Part shown: positions 26,689-37,387 of the stretch, in pieces
Layout: each line of letters starts with the position of its first letter
Position numbering within the stretch: position 1 is the stretch's first letter
Assembly (NCBI GenBank): GCA_918797485.1
Contig: CAKKNE010000004.1
Coordinates: forward strand, 5,208,001 to 5,272,000
DNA length: 64,000 nt
Reading direction: 5' to 3'
Source: Pelagomonas calceolata
Taxonomy: Eukaryota; Sar; Pelagophyceae; Pelagomonadales; Pelagomonadaceae
The notes under the pieces: model-generated
Told to the model about the DNA's origin: nothing
Database searches by the model: none
What the model saw: only the letters and a program-made list of their open reading frames with translations
Position numbers and translations under genes: made by a program

Positions 26689-28080
26689 TTATTCCTCTAG
26701 CCCGAGCGCCCGCCGCCGTTCGGCGTCGACCACGAGGATCGGAGTCGGCGGCGCGTCCCCGCGCTGGCGCGCAAGCCGCTCGGTGGCCTCGGTGACGTGG
26801 GCCAGCATGTCGTGGAGCGCGTTCGCGAAGATATGTTTCTGTGCTTTCATGTGGTGCTTGGCGCAGCCGCCCGGCGCGTCGGGGACGGACTCGTCGCCGT
26901 CCCGCTCCAGCGTGCGCAGGTGTTCGACGATCGCCTTCTGTGGCGTCAACCGGGGCGCGCACGCGTGCGCCCTGAGCGGGTCGGCGCCTGCGTCGAGCAG
27001 TGCCTTGACGACGGCGACCCGGCGCTGCGGCAGCTCCGGGTCGCTGCCGCCCGCGGGGCTCCGCCCGAGCCAGCAACATGGGCACAAAACGTCGCCGTCG
27101 TGCCAGACTCCACAACCCATTAATAACGGCGGCCCGACGGCGCGGCCCGCGTCGGGGTCCGCGCCGGCCGCCAGCAGGGCCTCGACGCCGCGCGCCGCGC
27201 CGTTGTGGACCACGTTCGACAGCGGACTGCTCGGGTCCGCGTCGCCGCCGCGAACATCGGCGCCGCGCGCGAGGAGCAACCTCAAGATCTTCATCGAAGC
27301 GTCCGAGTCGTCGGCGGCGTCGGCCCACGTCGTCAGCGCCGAGGGCAGGTACGCCTTGGACCGGTTCACGTCGACCTCGGGCCGGTCGGCGAGGACCCGG
27401 GCGCAGACGCTCGGCGCGAGCGTCCACTCGACGGCGCACGTCACGGCGAGGTACGGCGGCAGCGCCACGCACAGCTTCGCCAGCGCCGCGTTCACGTCCG
27501 GCGGCGCGCCCCGCCCCAGCTTCGTCGTCCAGTCGTTCGCCTCGCCGCGGCAGTGCACCGTCAGCGACTCGAGCTCCGGCAGCGCGCCGTGGCGCAGCGC
27601 GTCGGCCAGGCCGCCGAGGGCCTGCGCCACGACGCCCTCGGACTCGACGTCGCTCTGGAAGCTGCAGAAGAGGTCGATGACCTCCCAGGACCGCCGCGAC
27701 GCCGTCGCCAGGCCGGCGAGGTGCAGGAGCGCCTCGGGCGTCTCGATCGCGAGCGTCACCTGCCGCGCGCGGCTCAGGCGCAGCCAGACGGCGGGCTGCC
27801 AGAGCACGTGCCGGGCCTTGTCGCGGTCGGGCGCGTGCTCCGCGACCTTGCGCTGCTCGACGACCGAGAGGAAGGGCACGGCGTCGTTGAAGAGCTTGGC
27901 CACGCAGGTGTAGTACATGACGTGCTCGATGAGCAGGTGGTCGAGGATCGGCGCGACGAGCGACGGCCAGACGCGGCGGTTCAGGGGCCGCGGGTCCGCG
28001 ACGACCGCGGCGCGCTTGGGCGCGCGGCGGTGGCGCGCGCGCGGGCGTTTGTGGTCCTTTGTTTTGTTGGACTTGGGCAT
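26689..28080 (-). CDS. Ankyrin-repeat protein with possible F-box-like N-terminus
   Basis: Single exon, 463 residues. After a basic N-terminus, residues about 35-75 (RRVWPSLVAPILDHLLIEHV, MYYTCVAKLFNDAVPFL) resemble an F-box-type helical segment; this is tentative. The middle is helical (WEVIDLFCSFQSDVESEGVV). Ankyrin-like repeats occupy about 255-380: SMKILRLLLARGADVRGGDA, PLSNVVHNGAARGVEALLAA, GADPDAG and RVAVVKALLDAGADPLRAHA. If the N-terminus is an F-box, the protein could be a substrate receptor of an SCF ubiquitin ligase; otherwise it is simply a scaffold. It diverges from the tail-anchored gene across a 426-bp spacer containing a motif copy. Confidence 0.7.
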   Translation of the reverse strand: MPKSNKTKDHKRPRARHRRAPKRAAVVADPRPLNRRVWPSLVAPILDHLLIEHVMYYTCVAKLFNDAVPFLSVVEQRKVAEHAPDRDKARHVLWQPAVWLRLSRARQVTLAIETPEALLHLAGLATASRRSWEVIDLFCSFQSDVESEGVVAQALGGLADALRHGALPELESLTVHCRGEANDWTTKLGRGAPPDVNAALAKLCVALPPYLAVTCAVEWTLAPSVCARVLADRPEVDVNRSKAYLPSALTTWADAADDSDASMKILRLLLARGADVRGGDADPSSPLSNVVHNGAARGVEALLAAGADPDAGRAVGPPLLMGCGVWHDGDVLCPCCWLGRSPAGGSDPELPQRRVAVVKALLDAGADPLRAHACAPRLTPQKAIVEHLRTLERDGDESVPDAPGGCAKHHMKAQKHIFANALHDMLAHVTEATERLARQRGDAPPTPILVVDAERRRALGLEE

Positions 28081-28506
28081 TGTTTGTTCGCCGACGGCGT
28101 CGGTGGGTTCTGCTGTGCCGTAGCAGTCTTTTTTGGCAGCGAGTGAAGTCTTGTTCGCCTCTTGACTTGGGTTCGGGGCGACTCGAAGTTGTGGTGTTGA
28201 GTACCACTAGACTGGTGTCGGTCTCCGCGAAGGCGCGCGAGCTGCCGGGTCTATGTTTGTGTTCGATAAATAGGCAATGGGCTGTCGGAGCTCATACGTT
28301 TTGCCTAATCCTAGGGCCACCTAGCGTATGTAACACACTTGCAATCTGCTCGAGCCGGGGCAAAGTAGCTACGAGCAGCCGCACGCGTCACGCCAGGACT
28401 CGTCAGACTCATTTGATCACTGCACCGTGCCCGGCTCGACTCGTCAGGCGCAGCAGCACTGCTCCTGTATCACTGCACCGTGCCCGGCGCGAGCTCTGGC
28501 AAAGCA
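28081..28506. promoter_or_regulatory. Divergent promoter region with palindrome and 54-bp duplication
   Basis: CTAGCGTATGTAACACACTTGC at 28321-28342 is an inverse motif copy. ATCACTGCACCGTGCCCGGC occurs twice (28416-28435 and 28470-28489) in a 54-bp imperfect tandem duplication that also repeats GACTCGTCAG. No gene. Confidence 0.5.
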
Positions 28507-29343
28507 ATGACCGATTACAAGAAGTGGGACCACCTCGACGTCTCCGACGACGACGACGGCGAGGACGCAGAGGACATCAAACGGCGCCACGCCGACGCCG
28601 TCGACGCGAAGCGCCGCGACGACCTGCGCACGGACGTCGAAAAAGCGATCTCGCGCCGCGCGCCGAATGCTGACGCTGCAGTGGTGGCGGCGTTCGTCTC
28701 GCAGCAGACGAAGGGCGCGGACGCTTTGGACAATCGGGCGCGGCACGTCCACGTCATCGAGGCACTGGCGCACCGGCCCGCTTTGCAGGAGGAGGCGACG
28801 ACCCGCGCGCTGTGCCGGCTCGCGCGGGAAGCGGCCGACACGGGCGACGTGGCCAAGGGGAAACTCTACCTCGAGGCGCTCAACACGCTGGAGGCGTGCC
28901 GCCGCTTTGGCGGGGCGCTTTCACTCTTCGAGCGCATCTGCGCGCCGGCCGACGAGGCGTCCAAGGAGCTGCGGCGGCTCTACTGCAAGGGCGCCTTCGG
29001 CGAGCTGCGGCTGAAGCGCTTCGTGTTCGAGCGCGTCGGCGAGGACCCGCAGATGGCGGCGGCGCTCGATAGACACGAGCGCGAGGTGCTGGCTAAAGTG
29101 CTGCCGCCGCCGCCGCCGCCGCCGCGACCACCGTCGGGGACGCGCTGGCTGTGGTGGCTCTGCGCGGGCGCTGGTATTGCCGCCGCGTCCTCGCGCGTCT
29201 TTGCGCCGCGCGCGGCCGCGCCGCCTCCTCCGGACCTGCAGGCCGAGGAGGAGGCTGAGCTTCTCCGGCAAATCGACGAGGACCAGAAACGCGTCGACGA
29301 GGCGCGGCGGCGGCTCGAGAGTATGCGGAAACGCGGGAGGTGA
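28507..29343 (+). CDS. Tail-anchored-like protein with Cdc37-like N-terminal motif
   Basis: Single exon, 278 residues from the first ATG. The N-terminus MTDYKKWDHLDVSDDDDGED strongly recalls the conserved start of Cdc37 (DYSxWDHIEVSDDED), the segment that contacts kinase clients and carries the CK2-phosphorylated Ser. The rest of Cdc37 is not recognisable: residues 40-190 are helical with an LYLEALNTLEACRRFGGALS-type repeat, then comes a poly-Pro run, one TM segment (WLWWLCAGAGIAAASS) and a C-terminal coiled coil (EEEAELLRQIDEDQKRVDEA). This suggests a membrane-anchored adaptor, perhaps for chaperone or kinase recruitment (inference). It converges with a small hypothetical gene. Confidence 0.65.
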   Translation: MTDYKKWDHLDVSDDDDGEDAEDIKRRHADAVDAKRRDDLRTDVEKAISRRAPNADAAVVAAFVSQQTKGADALDNRARHVHVIEALAHRPALQEEATTRALCRLAREAADTGDVAKGKLYLEALNTLEACRRFGGALSLFERICAPADEASKELRRLYCKGAFGELRLKRFVFERVGEDPQMAAALDRHEREVLAKVLPPPPPPPRPPSGTRWLWWLCAGAGIAAASSRVFAPRAAAPPPPDLQAEEEAELLRQIDEDQKRVDEARRRLESMRKRGR

Positions 29344-29477
29344 CAAGTAAGAATTAAGCTACCTTGGTGGCGCTTTAGCGCTTCATGCGGCCCTTGGCTT
29401 CTTGGGCTTCGGGTTGCCCGCCGCGACTCGGCGCGAGCCTCGCATCTATTTCTTTGCTTTGCTTAGAGCTAGGCCGC

Positions 29478-29963
29478 CTAGCCACCACGTTCTTTAATGT
29501 ACCTTTGAGTGTCCTCCCTAAAAGCTTGACTCAGCGCCTCGAGCTCCCGGTTTCCTATCTTGGCCAGGGCGACTAGCACGGCCTTGCGCATGGCTTCCTT
29601 CTCGGCATCCGACGTGCAACCAACCGCGAGGTGGTGCTCCAGTCCCGTCGCTGGGTCCGAGTAGTCTCCGAGCTCGCCAATCGTCACCGACGCCGCGGCC
29701 GAGTCGGGGAAAGAAGCGCACGGCGGCGGGCGTCCATAGACAGTGAACTGGCTCAGTTCCCCGAGCGTCGTGCCGCGGTGTGCCTCGGGACCGGGGTAGA
29801 AACCCGACGTCAGCATCAACAGCGACCCGCGTGCGTCGTCGGGCAATTCGTCCATACCGCTCGGGGTACCGACGATGCGGAGCCGTTCGGCCGCCAGGAT
29901 TTTAATAGGGGTGGGCGGACGCCCTGCCGAGAAGTACTGCGCATATAGTGGGCGCACGTTCAT
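29478..29963 (-). CDS. Hypothetical protein
   Basis: Single open frame of 161 residues from ATG to stop. Varied composition with ordered-looking segments (IKILAAERLRIVGTPSGMDE, GSLLMLTSGFYPG, KAVLVALAKIGNRELEALSQ) and lower GC than its neighbours. No signal peptide or TM segment. I recognise no family. It fits the tandem minus-strand order downstream of the giant multidomain gene, with an acceptable spacer on each side. Confidence 0.5.
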   Translation of the reverse strand: MNVRPLYAQYFSAGRPPTPIKILAAERLRIVGTPSGMDELPDDARGSLLMLTSGFYPGPEAHRGTTLGELSQFTVYGRPPPCASFPDSAAASVTIGELGDYSDPATGLEHHLAVGCTSDAEKEAMRKAVLVALAKIGNRELEALSQAFREDTQRYIKERGG

Positions 29964-30289
29964 CTGTCTTAGTCTGAGTCTCTGAGAGTCAGAGAGAGTA
30001 CTTAAGCGGTCACGAACTGAGAGTCAGAGAGTGAGATGACACTTGGTGAGATGACAGTGACTTGGTTGTGTGCTGCCAGGTTAATTGTGATGAGTTTCCT
30101 GCGGCCGATGGATAGGTCCGTTTCCTACGGCGTGAACGCTGTTAAGCTCGCGAGGCTCGCGCGCGAGGGCGATGGCACGAAAAACCCGTTTTGATGCGGT
30201 CGCGCGCACCGTGTTTCTTTCCGTGCTACAAGTCGACAGGCGAAAAAAAACAGCCCGGTTTAGTGACTCGGAGGTTCACAAAAGTCTTC
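29964..30289. other. 326-bp spacer with GAGAGTCAGAGAG repeats
   Basis: Less GC-rich than the coding sequence. GAGAGTCAGAGAG occurs at about 29981 and 30022, and GAGATGACA.TTGG at about 30033 and 30049. Carries the 3' flank of the giant gene and the promoter side of the small hypothetical. No gene seen. Confidence 0.5.
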
Positions 30290-33200
30290 TTACCCGTTCT
30301 CGAGCTCCACCGAGAGCCCGTCGTACGGCCCGAGCCCGTACATGTTCTCGAGCGTGTCGTCCGCACCGCCGCCGTTGGGGTCGAAGAGCCACGACAAAAA
30401 GTCGTAGAACTGGTACGCGTTGGCAAAATGACCAGCCGTCTGGCCGCCCTTGTTCTGGTGATTCGGGTTGGCGCCCTTCTCGACCAGGAGCTTCGCGATC
30501 TTGACGTTTCCGTTCTGGGCTGCTACGTGTAACATAGTGTTACCGTGTTCGTTCACCTTATTGAGATTGAACGTCTCACGTTCGTAGGCATCGACGTAGG
30601 CGGTACCAAAGTCTTCGACGTAGGGCACCTTGACGATGGCCGGGTCGAACTTCTTCTTGGCAATCGGCGCCAGCGCGTCCTTGAGGCGCGAGACCTTGCC
30701 GTGCCTTACTAAAGCCATGACCTGTGTGGACATCAAATTTACGGCGCGTTCGTCCTGAATCGCCGCGTCGACCTCCACGCCATCGACACCTGCTCGATGG
30801 CGTGGCGAAGTCGGTTCTTCACACAGGCCATTACCTCGTCGAAGTCGAGCGGCTTCTCCTCCTCCTCCGCCGCCTCCTCGCCCTCTGCAGCGCCGGTCTT
30901 CGAGTACTGGTCGAGCGGCGTCGCGCCCGCGGCGGCCACGCCGGTCTGGCCAGTCTGCATGAAGACGCGCATTTGCTTGTTCCTTTCTTGTTCGCTCGCT
31001 CTTAATTTGGTAGTCATGTTCAAAATCTTCTTCCGGTGTAAGCGGTGCTCGATACCTGTGAAAATCAAAATTTTACGGCGCGTTCGTGCTGAATCATCGC
31101 GTCATCCTCCACGCCATCGACGCGTCACCTGCTCGATGGCGTGGCGATGTCGGACACAGCTCAATACCTAACGTATTGCGCAAATCGTCATCGTCCAGAT
31201 CGTAGAGGAACGCGCCGTCGACTGCCGCGTCGACGAAGGCCTCGCGGTATTGGCCCAGCGACAGCGTCTGGAGCCATCTGGCGACGTCGTCAACCGACCA
31301 AGCAGAAACCTTCAACGTTTCCTGTCCTGGCATCTGGCCGGGCTTGAGCGACGGCTTGAAATCCTCGCCGCCGAGCTTGTCCTGGTAGGCCGTGGGCCCG
31401 CCCTCGATGCTCTGGGCCGGACCCGCGCCGCCCCCGCCGCCCATGGCCTGGTTCTGGTGGAGCGCCGCCATGACTGTGTCCTGCGTCGACACCGTGCGCA
31501 TCGCCCGGATCATGTTCAGCGACGAGAAGTAGGTCATGCTCATGGACATGAAGCCGAACTTCATGAGCGTCTCCGTCGACTGCATGAGCTGCGCCGCCTG
31601 CTTCTTCTCCGCCACCGAGGGGCCGGAATAACCGCCGCCGCCGCCTCCGCCCACACCGCCTGCCGTCGCCAAAGCCAGCGCGTTCGCGTCGCCCTTGCGC
31701 GCCTGCTCGAGGAGATCGCCCCGCGCCTCCTGTCGCCGTCTTATCTTGTGCAATTCGCGCTGCTGCTCCTCCAACAAGACGACGAGCTTGCGCTCGAGCG
31801 TCCGCAGTTGCTCCTCCTTGCCCTGGCGCGCATGGTCGAGCGTCGCGAGCTTCCCCTCCAGACCGCCCAGCTTCTCGCGCCGCTCCGCGATCTTCGCCAG
31901 CATCGCGCCGAACTCCCGGTCCAGCCGCATCTTCTGCTCCCTTAATTCATATTTTGCCTCCTCGTCGAGCACGCCGACGGCCTCGGCCTCGATCTTCGAC
32001 AGCTGGTGCATCTCCTTCTCGAGCTGCGCGACGCCCTGCTCGAACTCGGATATCTCCTCGAGCAGCGCCTCGACGCTCTCCTCGGCGGCGACCTTCTCCT
32101 GCGTCAGCAGCGACACCTCGCTCTGGAGCCGGGTCGCGTGGAGTTTGTGCTCCAAAAGCATTTGTCTCCCAAATTCGATGCCCTGCGACTGCGACTTCGA
32201 GAAGAGGAACTTGTGCCTCTCGTTTTGCGCCCGCCGTCTTCCGAGGTGTCCGCGGTACGCGCGCTCGACCGTCCGCGCCGCGTAGGAGCGGTTCCGCAGC
32301 TCGAACGTCGCGTAGCGCGCCGTCACCTGCCGCCAGAGCGTTTGAAGCATTGTGGCCGCCCGGTGCCGCCGCTGCTGCATGCCCTGGACCAGCAGCCGCG
32401 CCAGCAAGCCGCGTGCGGTCCGTTGCATCTGCGCCGCCGCCGCGTGCCTGTGCACAAATCAACCAGTGAGTCGAGTGCACGACGGGAACGCGGTCGTGCT
32501 GACTCGGTCGAGCGGTGAGGAACCGGCACCGCCACGCAGTCGAGCAGGCGTCGCGTCGATGGCGTGGAGGTCGACGCGACGATTCGAAGGCGCCGTGAAA
32601 TTTCATTGATGCACAGCGACGTGCATCGTCTTCAGAAGGGTAAAGAAGCCCCTGCCGCTAAAGCCGCGCCAGGCCCGCTGGATGACGTGCGCCGCCCAGA
32701 TCTGCCGCATCTTCACGAGGAAGGCCTGGCGCCCGCGCCAGCCCCGGTAGGCCCGCTGCAGCATGACCGTCGCGCGCTCCTCGCGCAGCCGCCGCACGAC
32801 GGTCCACGCGAGGTGGTTCCGGAAGCAGGCCTGGATCGTCTTCGCGGCGAACTCGAGGCGCTGGAGCCGCTTCTTGTTCCGTTTCAAGCGCCAGGCCATG
32901 TACTCCTTGACCTCGGGGTACTCCTGCGGGTTCGGGTAGATGTGCGAGCCCTCGCCGGGCTTGTAGACGACGTTGTCCTGGCGCTCGAAGGCCGGGTTCC
33001 GCGGGTCGAGGACCGTCTTGAGCGGCGCGTCGTCGCGGCGCTTCCGCGTCTTCACGGACGCGAGCGGGTCCTCGGCCTCGGCCGCGGCGCGCCGCCGGCC
33101 CAGCGCCGCGCCCGCGCGCTCCGCCGACAGGTTCGAGAAGTGGACCCAGTCCGGGTCCCCGTACGCCGCGTTGTGCCCTATTTTGGAGTCGCGCACCTTG

Positions 33201-36200
33201 CCCAGGACGCTGTCGATGAACTCGTCCTCGAAGTTGCCGTGGCCGACGGACTCGCGCGCCAAATCCGTCGCGAGGGGCGTGTGGCCGACCTGCGGCGTCA
33301 CGACCTCGGCGGACCGCAGCTCCGAGTCCGCCCTGTCGACGGCCGCGGGCCCGTCGGCAAAGTCCGCCGTCACGAAGCTCACGTCGTTGATCTCGTGGTA
33401 GCCCACCAGGAGTTGCTCGAGCAGCACGCTGACCTGCTTCCGCGACTCCTGGAAGAGCTCGTGGCCGGCCTTGACCCAGACGACGCAGGTCTTGCGCGTC
33501 TTCAAGGCCCGGTGGATCGTCGCGCACGCGTCCCGCTGCTGCGCGGGGTCCGACCACGCCTGCGCGTGCGATGGCTTCACGAGCACGCCCTCCGTCGAGT
33601 GCACGGCGATGCAGGGCAGGTCCAGCAAGGACAGCGCGGGCCGCACGTCGTGGCTCCCGAGCGCGCCGACGCACAGCTGCATGCGGCCTTCCGGCGTGAT
33701 CGGGTTGTGGACCGCCGTATATAAGTTGAGCGCTAATGGTGTGGAAACCTTTGTCAGGTAGTCCCTACTGAATAGGAACCTCGACCAAAAATAGACCGGC
33801 AGGTCCGGCCGCGACGGCGGCGCGCAGCTGAAGACGTTCATGGCGTCGTGCAGCGCGCCCGCGAGGTGCGGGTCGACGAAACTAAAGCCGTTGCACAACA
33901 CCAAACCGCGCATCGCCGGCTGCCGGTAGTGCGTCGCGTAGAAGCTCGCCACCGACGCGCCGTAGCCGTAACCCAGCAGGAAGAAGGGCTTCTGGTCGTC
34001 GAACTGCTTCGTGCCCCGATTGCCGGCGTGCGTCAATAATTCCGACAGGCACGACGCCAGGAAGGTGTTGTTCAGGAGCTGCTCCTCGCGCCACTCCGTA
34101 AAGGCCTGGCCCGGGTAGTTCCACAGCAGCACCTGCAGGCCCGGGTAGCGCGCGGCGATGGGCGTCAGCACGATCTTCAATCGTTCAAACGTGTCGAAGA
34201 AGTCGTGGCACACGACCAGATTAAAGGTGGCCTGGTGCTCGCCCGCCTGGGCCGGTCTCCGCCCATCGCTCGACAGCGAAAAGTCCACGACGACATAGGG
34301 CAAGGACGTGTCCGCGTCGAGCTGCAGCACGCCGCCGACCGAGCCGTCGACGGCCGTGAACGACGCCGGCAGGCTCAGGCTCTTGGCCGCGAGCGCCGCG
34401 CTGCCCGTCGCGCCGCCGGCGCCGGCGGCCTCCGCGCGCGCGCCCGAGCGCTTCTCGAGCACGCCCTCGACCTGGCCCGTCGACACCGTGATCTCGATGC
34501 CATCTATCAAATGGCGGCCCCAGTTCTCCTCGTCGACGAGCTGCGACCGCGCGCGCAGCGCCCGCCCAAAGGCCCGCGCGGCCTCGTCGCTCTCGAAGCC
34601 CGTGGCTCTTAAACTCAGGATGGCCGAGCCCGCCGTGACCTCGAGGATCTCCACCCTGTCAACTCCCAAACCCAGCTGCGTCGCCGCTTCCGCACAAAAG
34701 GCGTTGCGCGTCCCCTGGTCGAAGTCGTCCGGCTCGAGGCCCGTCAGCCGCACGCTCCAGGACACAAAGGCCGCGTTCGACCCGCGGTCCCTCGCCGGCT
34801 CGCCGTGCGCCGGCTGGGCCCCGCGCTTCGGCTGCGCGAGGTCGCCGAGGAGCTGGCGCCCGTGGCGCGGCACCGCGGCGCGCAGCGTGGATAATAAAGC
34901 CGCCTTCTGCAGCGGCCGCGAGATGCAGCCGTCGAGGCCCGCCGCCTTGTAGGCCCGCAGGTCCTCGGGCGCCGTGCGCGCGCTCAGGACGACGACCGGC
35001 AGGTGGATGAACGTCCCCGGCTTGAGGCGGTCGTTGTCGTCGTTCATGCCCCCGGGCTTGGCCGCCGCGCGCTTGGCCTTGGCGACCTGCTTCGCCGACT
35101 CGCGCTTGCGTCTTTGCTTCTCGAGGTCGCGCACCTCGCCCACGACGTCGAACGCATCACCTAAATCCAGGACGTCGCTCACGAGGATGGCATCGTACTG
35201 CCAGCCCGGCGCCGCGTCGACGCCGTGCGCCGCCGCCAGCATCTCCCGCGCGTGCTGCACGTCGAGCTCCACGTCCACGACAAAGCCCGCGCCTTCCAAC
35301 GTCTCGACGCAGTCCGGCAGGTCCGCCGAGCCCCGGGCTTCCACCACGAGCACGCGCCCGAAATACAAATCCGAGCTCTCGCAGCCCTCCTCTCTCGCCA
35401 GCTTCAGCTGCGCCGCCCGCGACCGCGCGAGCGCCGCCGCGCGCGCCTCGGCCTTGCGCGCCGCGGCGTCGGACGTGCCCCGCAAATATTCGTCGAGCTT
35501 CTCGAACTTTTCGTTCTGGTTCTGGTCGAGCACCGACGCCGGCGCGTCGGCGCCGTAGAGCTCGGCCTCGGGCAGCCGGCCCTTCCAGGACTTGTGGTTC
35601 TTGACGGGCGGCGGCCGCTTGACCTGCTGCGGCGCCTCCACGACGCGAGTTTCCGCGGCCGCGGCGGGCGTGCCCACCCGCCGCGCCAGCGCGTCGCGGA
35701 AGCCCGTCGCCGCGTCCGGCTGATCCGGCTCCTCGGCGAACTGGACGAGCGCGCGCCGCTCCGCGCGCGCCTTCTTCCGGGCCTCGGCCTCGTCCGCAGA
35801 AGCGTCCTTGGCGAGGATCTCGCGTCCCTTGTCCAGCAGCGCGTACATCGAGGCGCAGTGCGCGCAGACGCGGCACCGTTTATACATGTTCGCCGTGCCG
35901 CCCTCGAGCTCGCCCCGCTGCGCCCGCCAGTCGCGCCGCGCGCGCGACGCGTCCGTGTCGGCCGTCAGCCCCTGGGCCTGGTTCTCGCGCCGGCGCGCGC
36001 GCCGCCGCTCGACGCCCGCGGCGCTCTCGGACTCCCGCGGGACCATATCGTCGTCGTCCGACGGTTCCTCGACGTCCTCGCGCGCGAGCGCGATCGCGTC
36101 CGCGAGCTGTTGGTCGGACGGGTCCTCGGGGAAGCGCATCCACTCCGGGAGCTCGTCGTCGTCCCGCCGCTCCTGGCCCTCCTTGAAGCCGCGCTTCTCC

Positions 36201-37387
36201 CTTCCAGCCAAGTAGATGGACCGGAACGCGACTTCTGTGGTAGGCCCCTCGGCGTACGTGTCCCGGACCAGGCTCCGCAGCGCGTCGACGTCGCTCCCCG
36301 TGAAGGCGCGCATCTCCTCCTCCGTGAAGAGCTGCTTCGGGTCGTGGATCTGCACGTGGCAGTAGTCGCCGACGCAGCGCTGGTTCTTGGGAATCTCCGG
36401 CGACTTGGGCGTGGCGCTGCCGAACTTGACGCTCCACTGCCGGGCCTCGTCCTCGGACGTGACGGGCGCGCCCGCTTTCAACTCGTCGCGCTTGCGGCGG
36501 CGCTCGCCTCGGCTCGTGGTGTCGACGCGGCTCGTCACGTCCATGACCTGCTCGAGCGCGGCGCCGTCTACTATGGAAGGCGCCGTGGCCTTGTCCGTCG
36601 GCCGCGACGACGCCGGTCGCACCTCCACCGGGATGTGCGTACAGTCGCCGAGCCAGACGAGCCAGAGCTGGTTCCGGCCGTCGACGACGTAGTCCGCGGT
36701 GAGCTTGGCGACGCGGCAGTGCTGCGTCTTCTCGAGGAAGCGCACGAGGGACCGCGTGGCTGCGTCGAGCGTCTCGTTGAGCGTCGTCGCGCGGCTCTTG
36801 CCGTAGGCCCGCAGGCGCTTCCCCGGCACGTTTATGCACTTCTCGCCGTCGGGGCCGTCGACGAAGGCCGGGCCGTCGGCGCCGTGCTGCGAGAACTTCG
36901 AGTCGTCGGGGCGCGTCGGCACGACGACGGTCGCGGTCTTGATGCGCCCCGTGCCCTGGGGCCGCTCGTAGGCGTTCCTGTAATAATTGCCGTGCACGTA
37001 GGCCTGAATCCCGACGACGTCCGGCTCCGCGGGCAGCGCGCCGCCGAGCTTCGCGAAGCCGCGCTCGCCCAGGAACTTGAAGCCGCCGTCGGCCCGGCGC
37101 ACGCAGCAGACGAAGCCCTCGGGGTTGCCGTCGCCCATGAGCCCGAGGCGCACGAAGCGCTCCTGGATCATCTTCGCCTGCTGGGCGGGGCTCGTCCTCT
37201 TCTTGCGCTGGACCTCGCCTCTTTTGGAAGTGAAGAGCCAGCGGCCGTCCTCGTCGTCCTTGACGAGCGTGTCGGCGACCGTCGCCGTGCAGCGCTCGCG
37301 GTACGTCGCGTTGTGGAGGCCGAGCATGGCCCAGGGCGAAGCCATCATTTGCGGGTTCGCGCCCGAGGCGTCGGCGCCGTCACTCAT
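30290..37387 (-). CDS. Giant multidomain protein: pseudo-receiver, pseudo-hydrolase, IQ, coiled coil, SAM, ankyrin
   Basis: Four exons (37387-32625, 32447-31168, 31055-30835, 30721-30290) give 2,231 residues; all three introns are introners and every junction closes the frame. In order: an unrecognised N-terminal region (1-400); a disordered acidic/basic region; a response-regulator-like fold (about 676-836: VLVVEARGS..., LPVVVLSARTAPEDLRAYKA, CISRPLQ) in which the acidic pair, phosphoacceptor context and Lys are altered; a small alpha/beta domain (872-966); an alpha/beta-hydrolase-like fold (1030-1330) where the nucleophile elbow reads GYGYGAS, lacking the Ser; an IQ array (1512-1660: TIQACFRNHLAW, VMLQRAYRGWRGR, VIQRAWRGF); a long coiled coil (1680-1860); a SAM domain (about 1965-2045); and ankyrin repeats near the end (HGNTMLHVAAQNGNVKIAKL). 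This points to a scaffold, possibly Ca2+/calmodulin-linked and cytoskeletal (inference). Confidence 0.82.
30722..30826 (+). mobile_element. Introner, intron 3 of the giant gene
   Basis: 105-bp element CTGTGTGGACATCAA...GGTTCTTCACACAG between GCCATGAC (30714-30721) and GCCATTAC (30827-30834). On the gene strand the intron is 30834-30722, GT-AG, restoring LDFDEVMALVRHG. Confidence 0.93.
31056..31159 (+). mobile_element. Introner, intron 2 of the giant gene
   Basis: 104-bp element CTGTGAAAATCAAAATTTT...GTCGGACACAG between CTCGATAC (31048-31055) and CTCAATAC (31160-31167). Intron 31167-31056 on the minus strand, GT-AG; it lies inside the SAM domain and restores NTLGIEHRLHRKK. Confidence 0.92.
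32448..32616 (-). mobile_element. Introner, intron 1 of the giant gene
   Basis: 169-bp element in the opposite orientation, CTGTGCACAAATCAACCAGTG...TTTCATTGATGCACAG, between CCGCGTGC and CGACGTGC. Intron 32624-32448 on the minus strand with a GC donor (GCACGTCG); splicing gives LLKTMHAAAAQMQ within the IQ array. Confidence 0.9.

Noticed and set aside
29981-30055. GAGAGTCAGAGAG repeats as a regulatory operator
   Set aside because: Only two loose copies in an AT-richer spacer; more like simple-sequence slippage.
30172-30532. Short plus-strand frames near 30.2-30.5 kb
   Set aside because: Overlap the last ankyrin exon of the giant gene on the other strand; no homology features.
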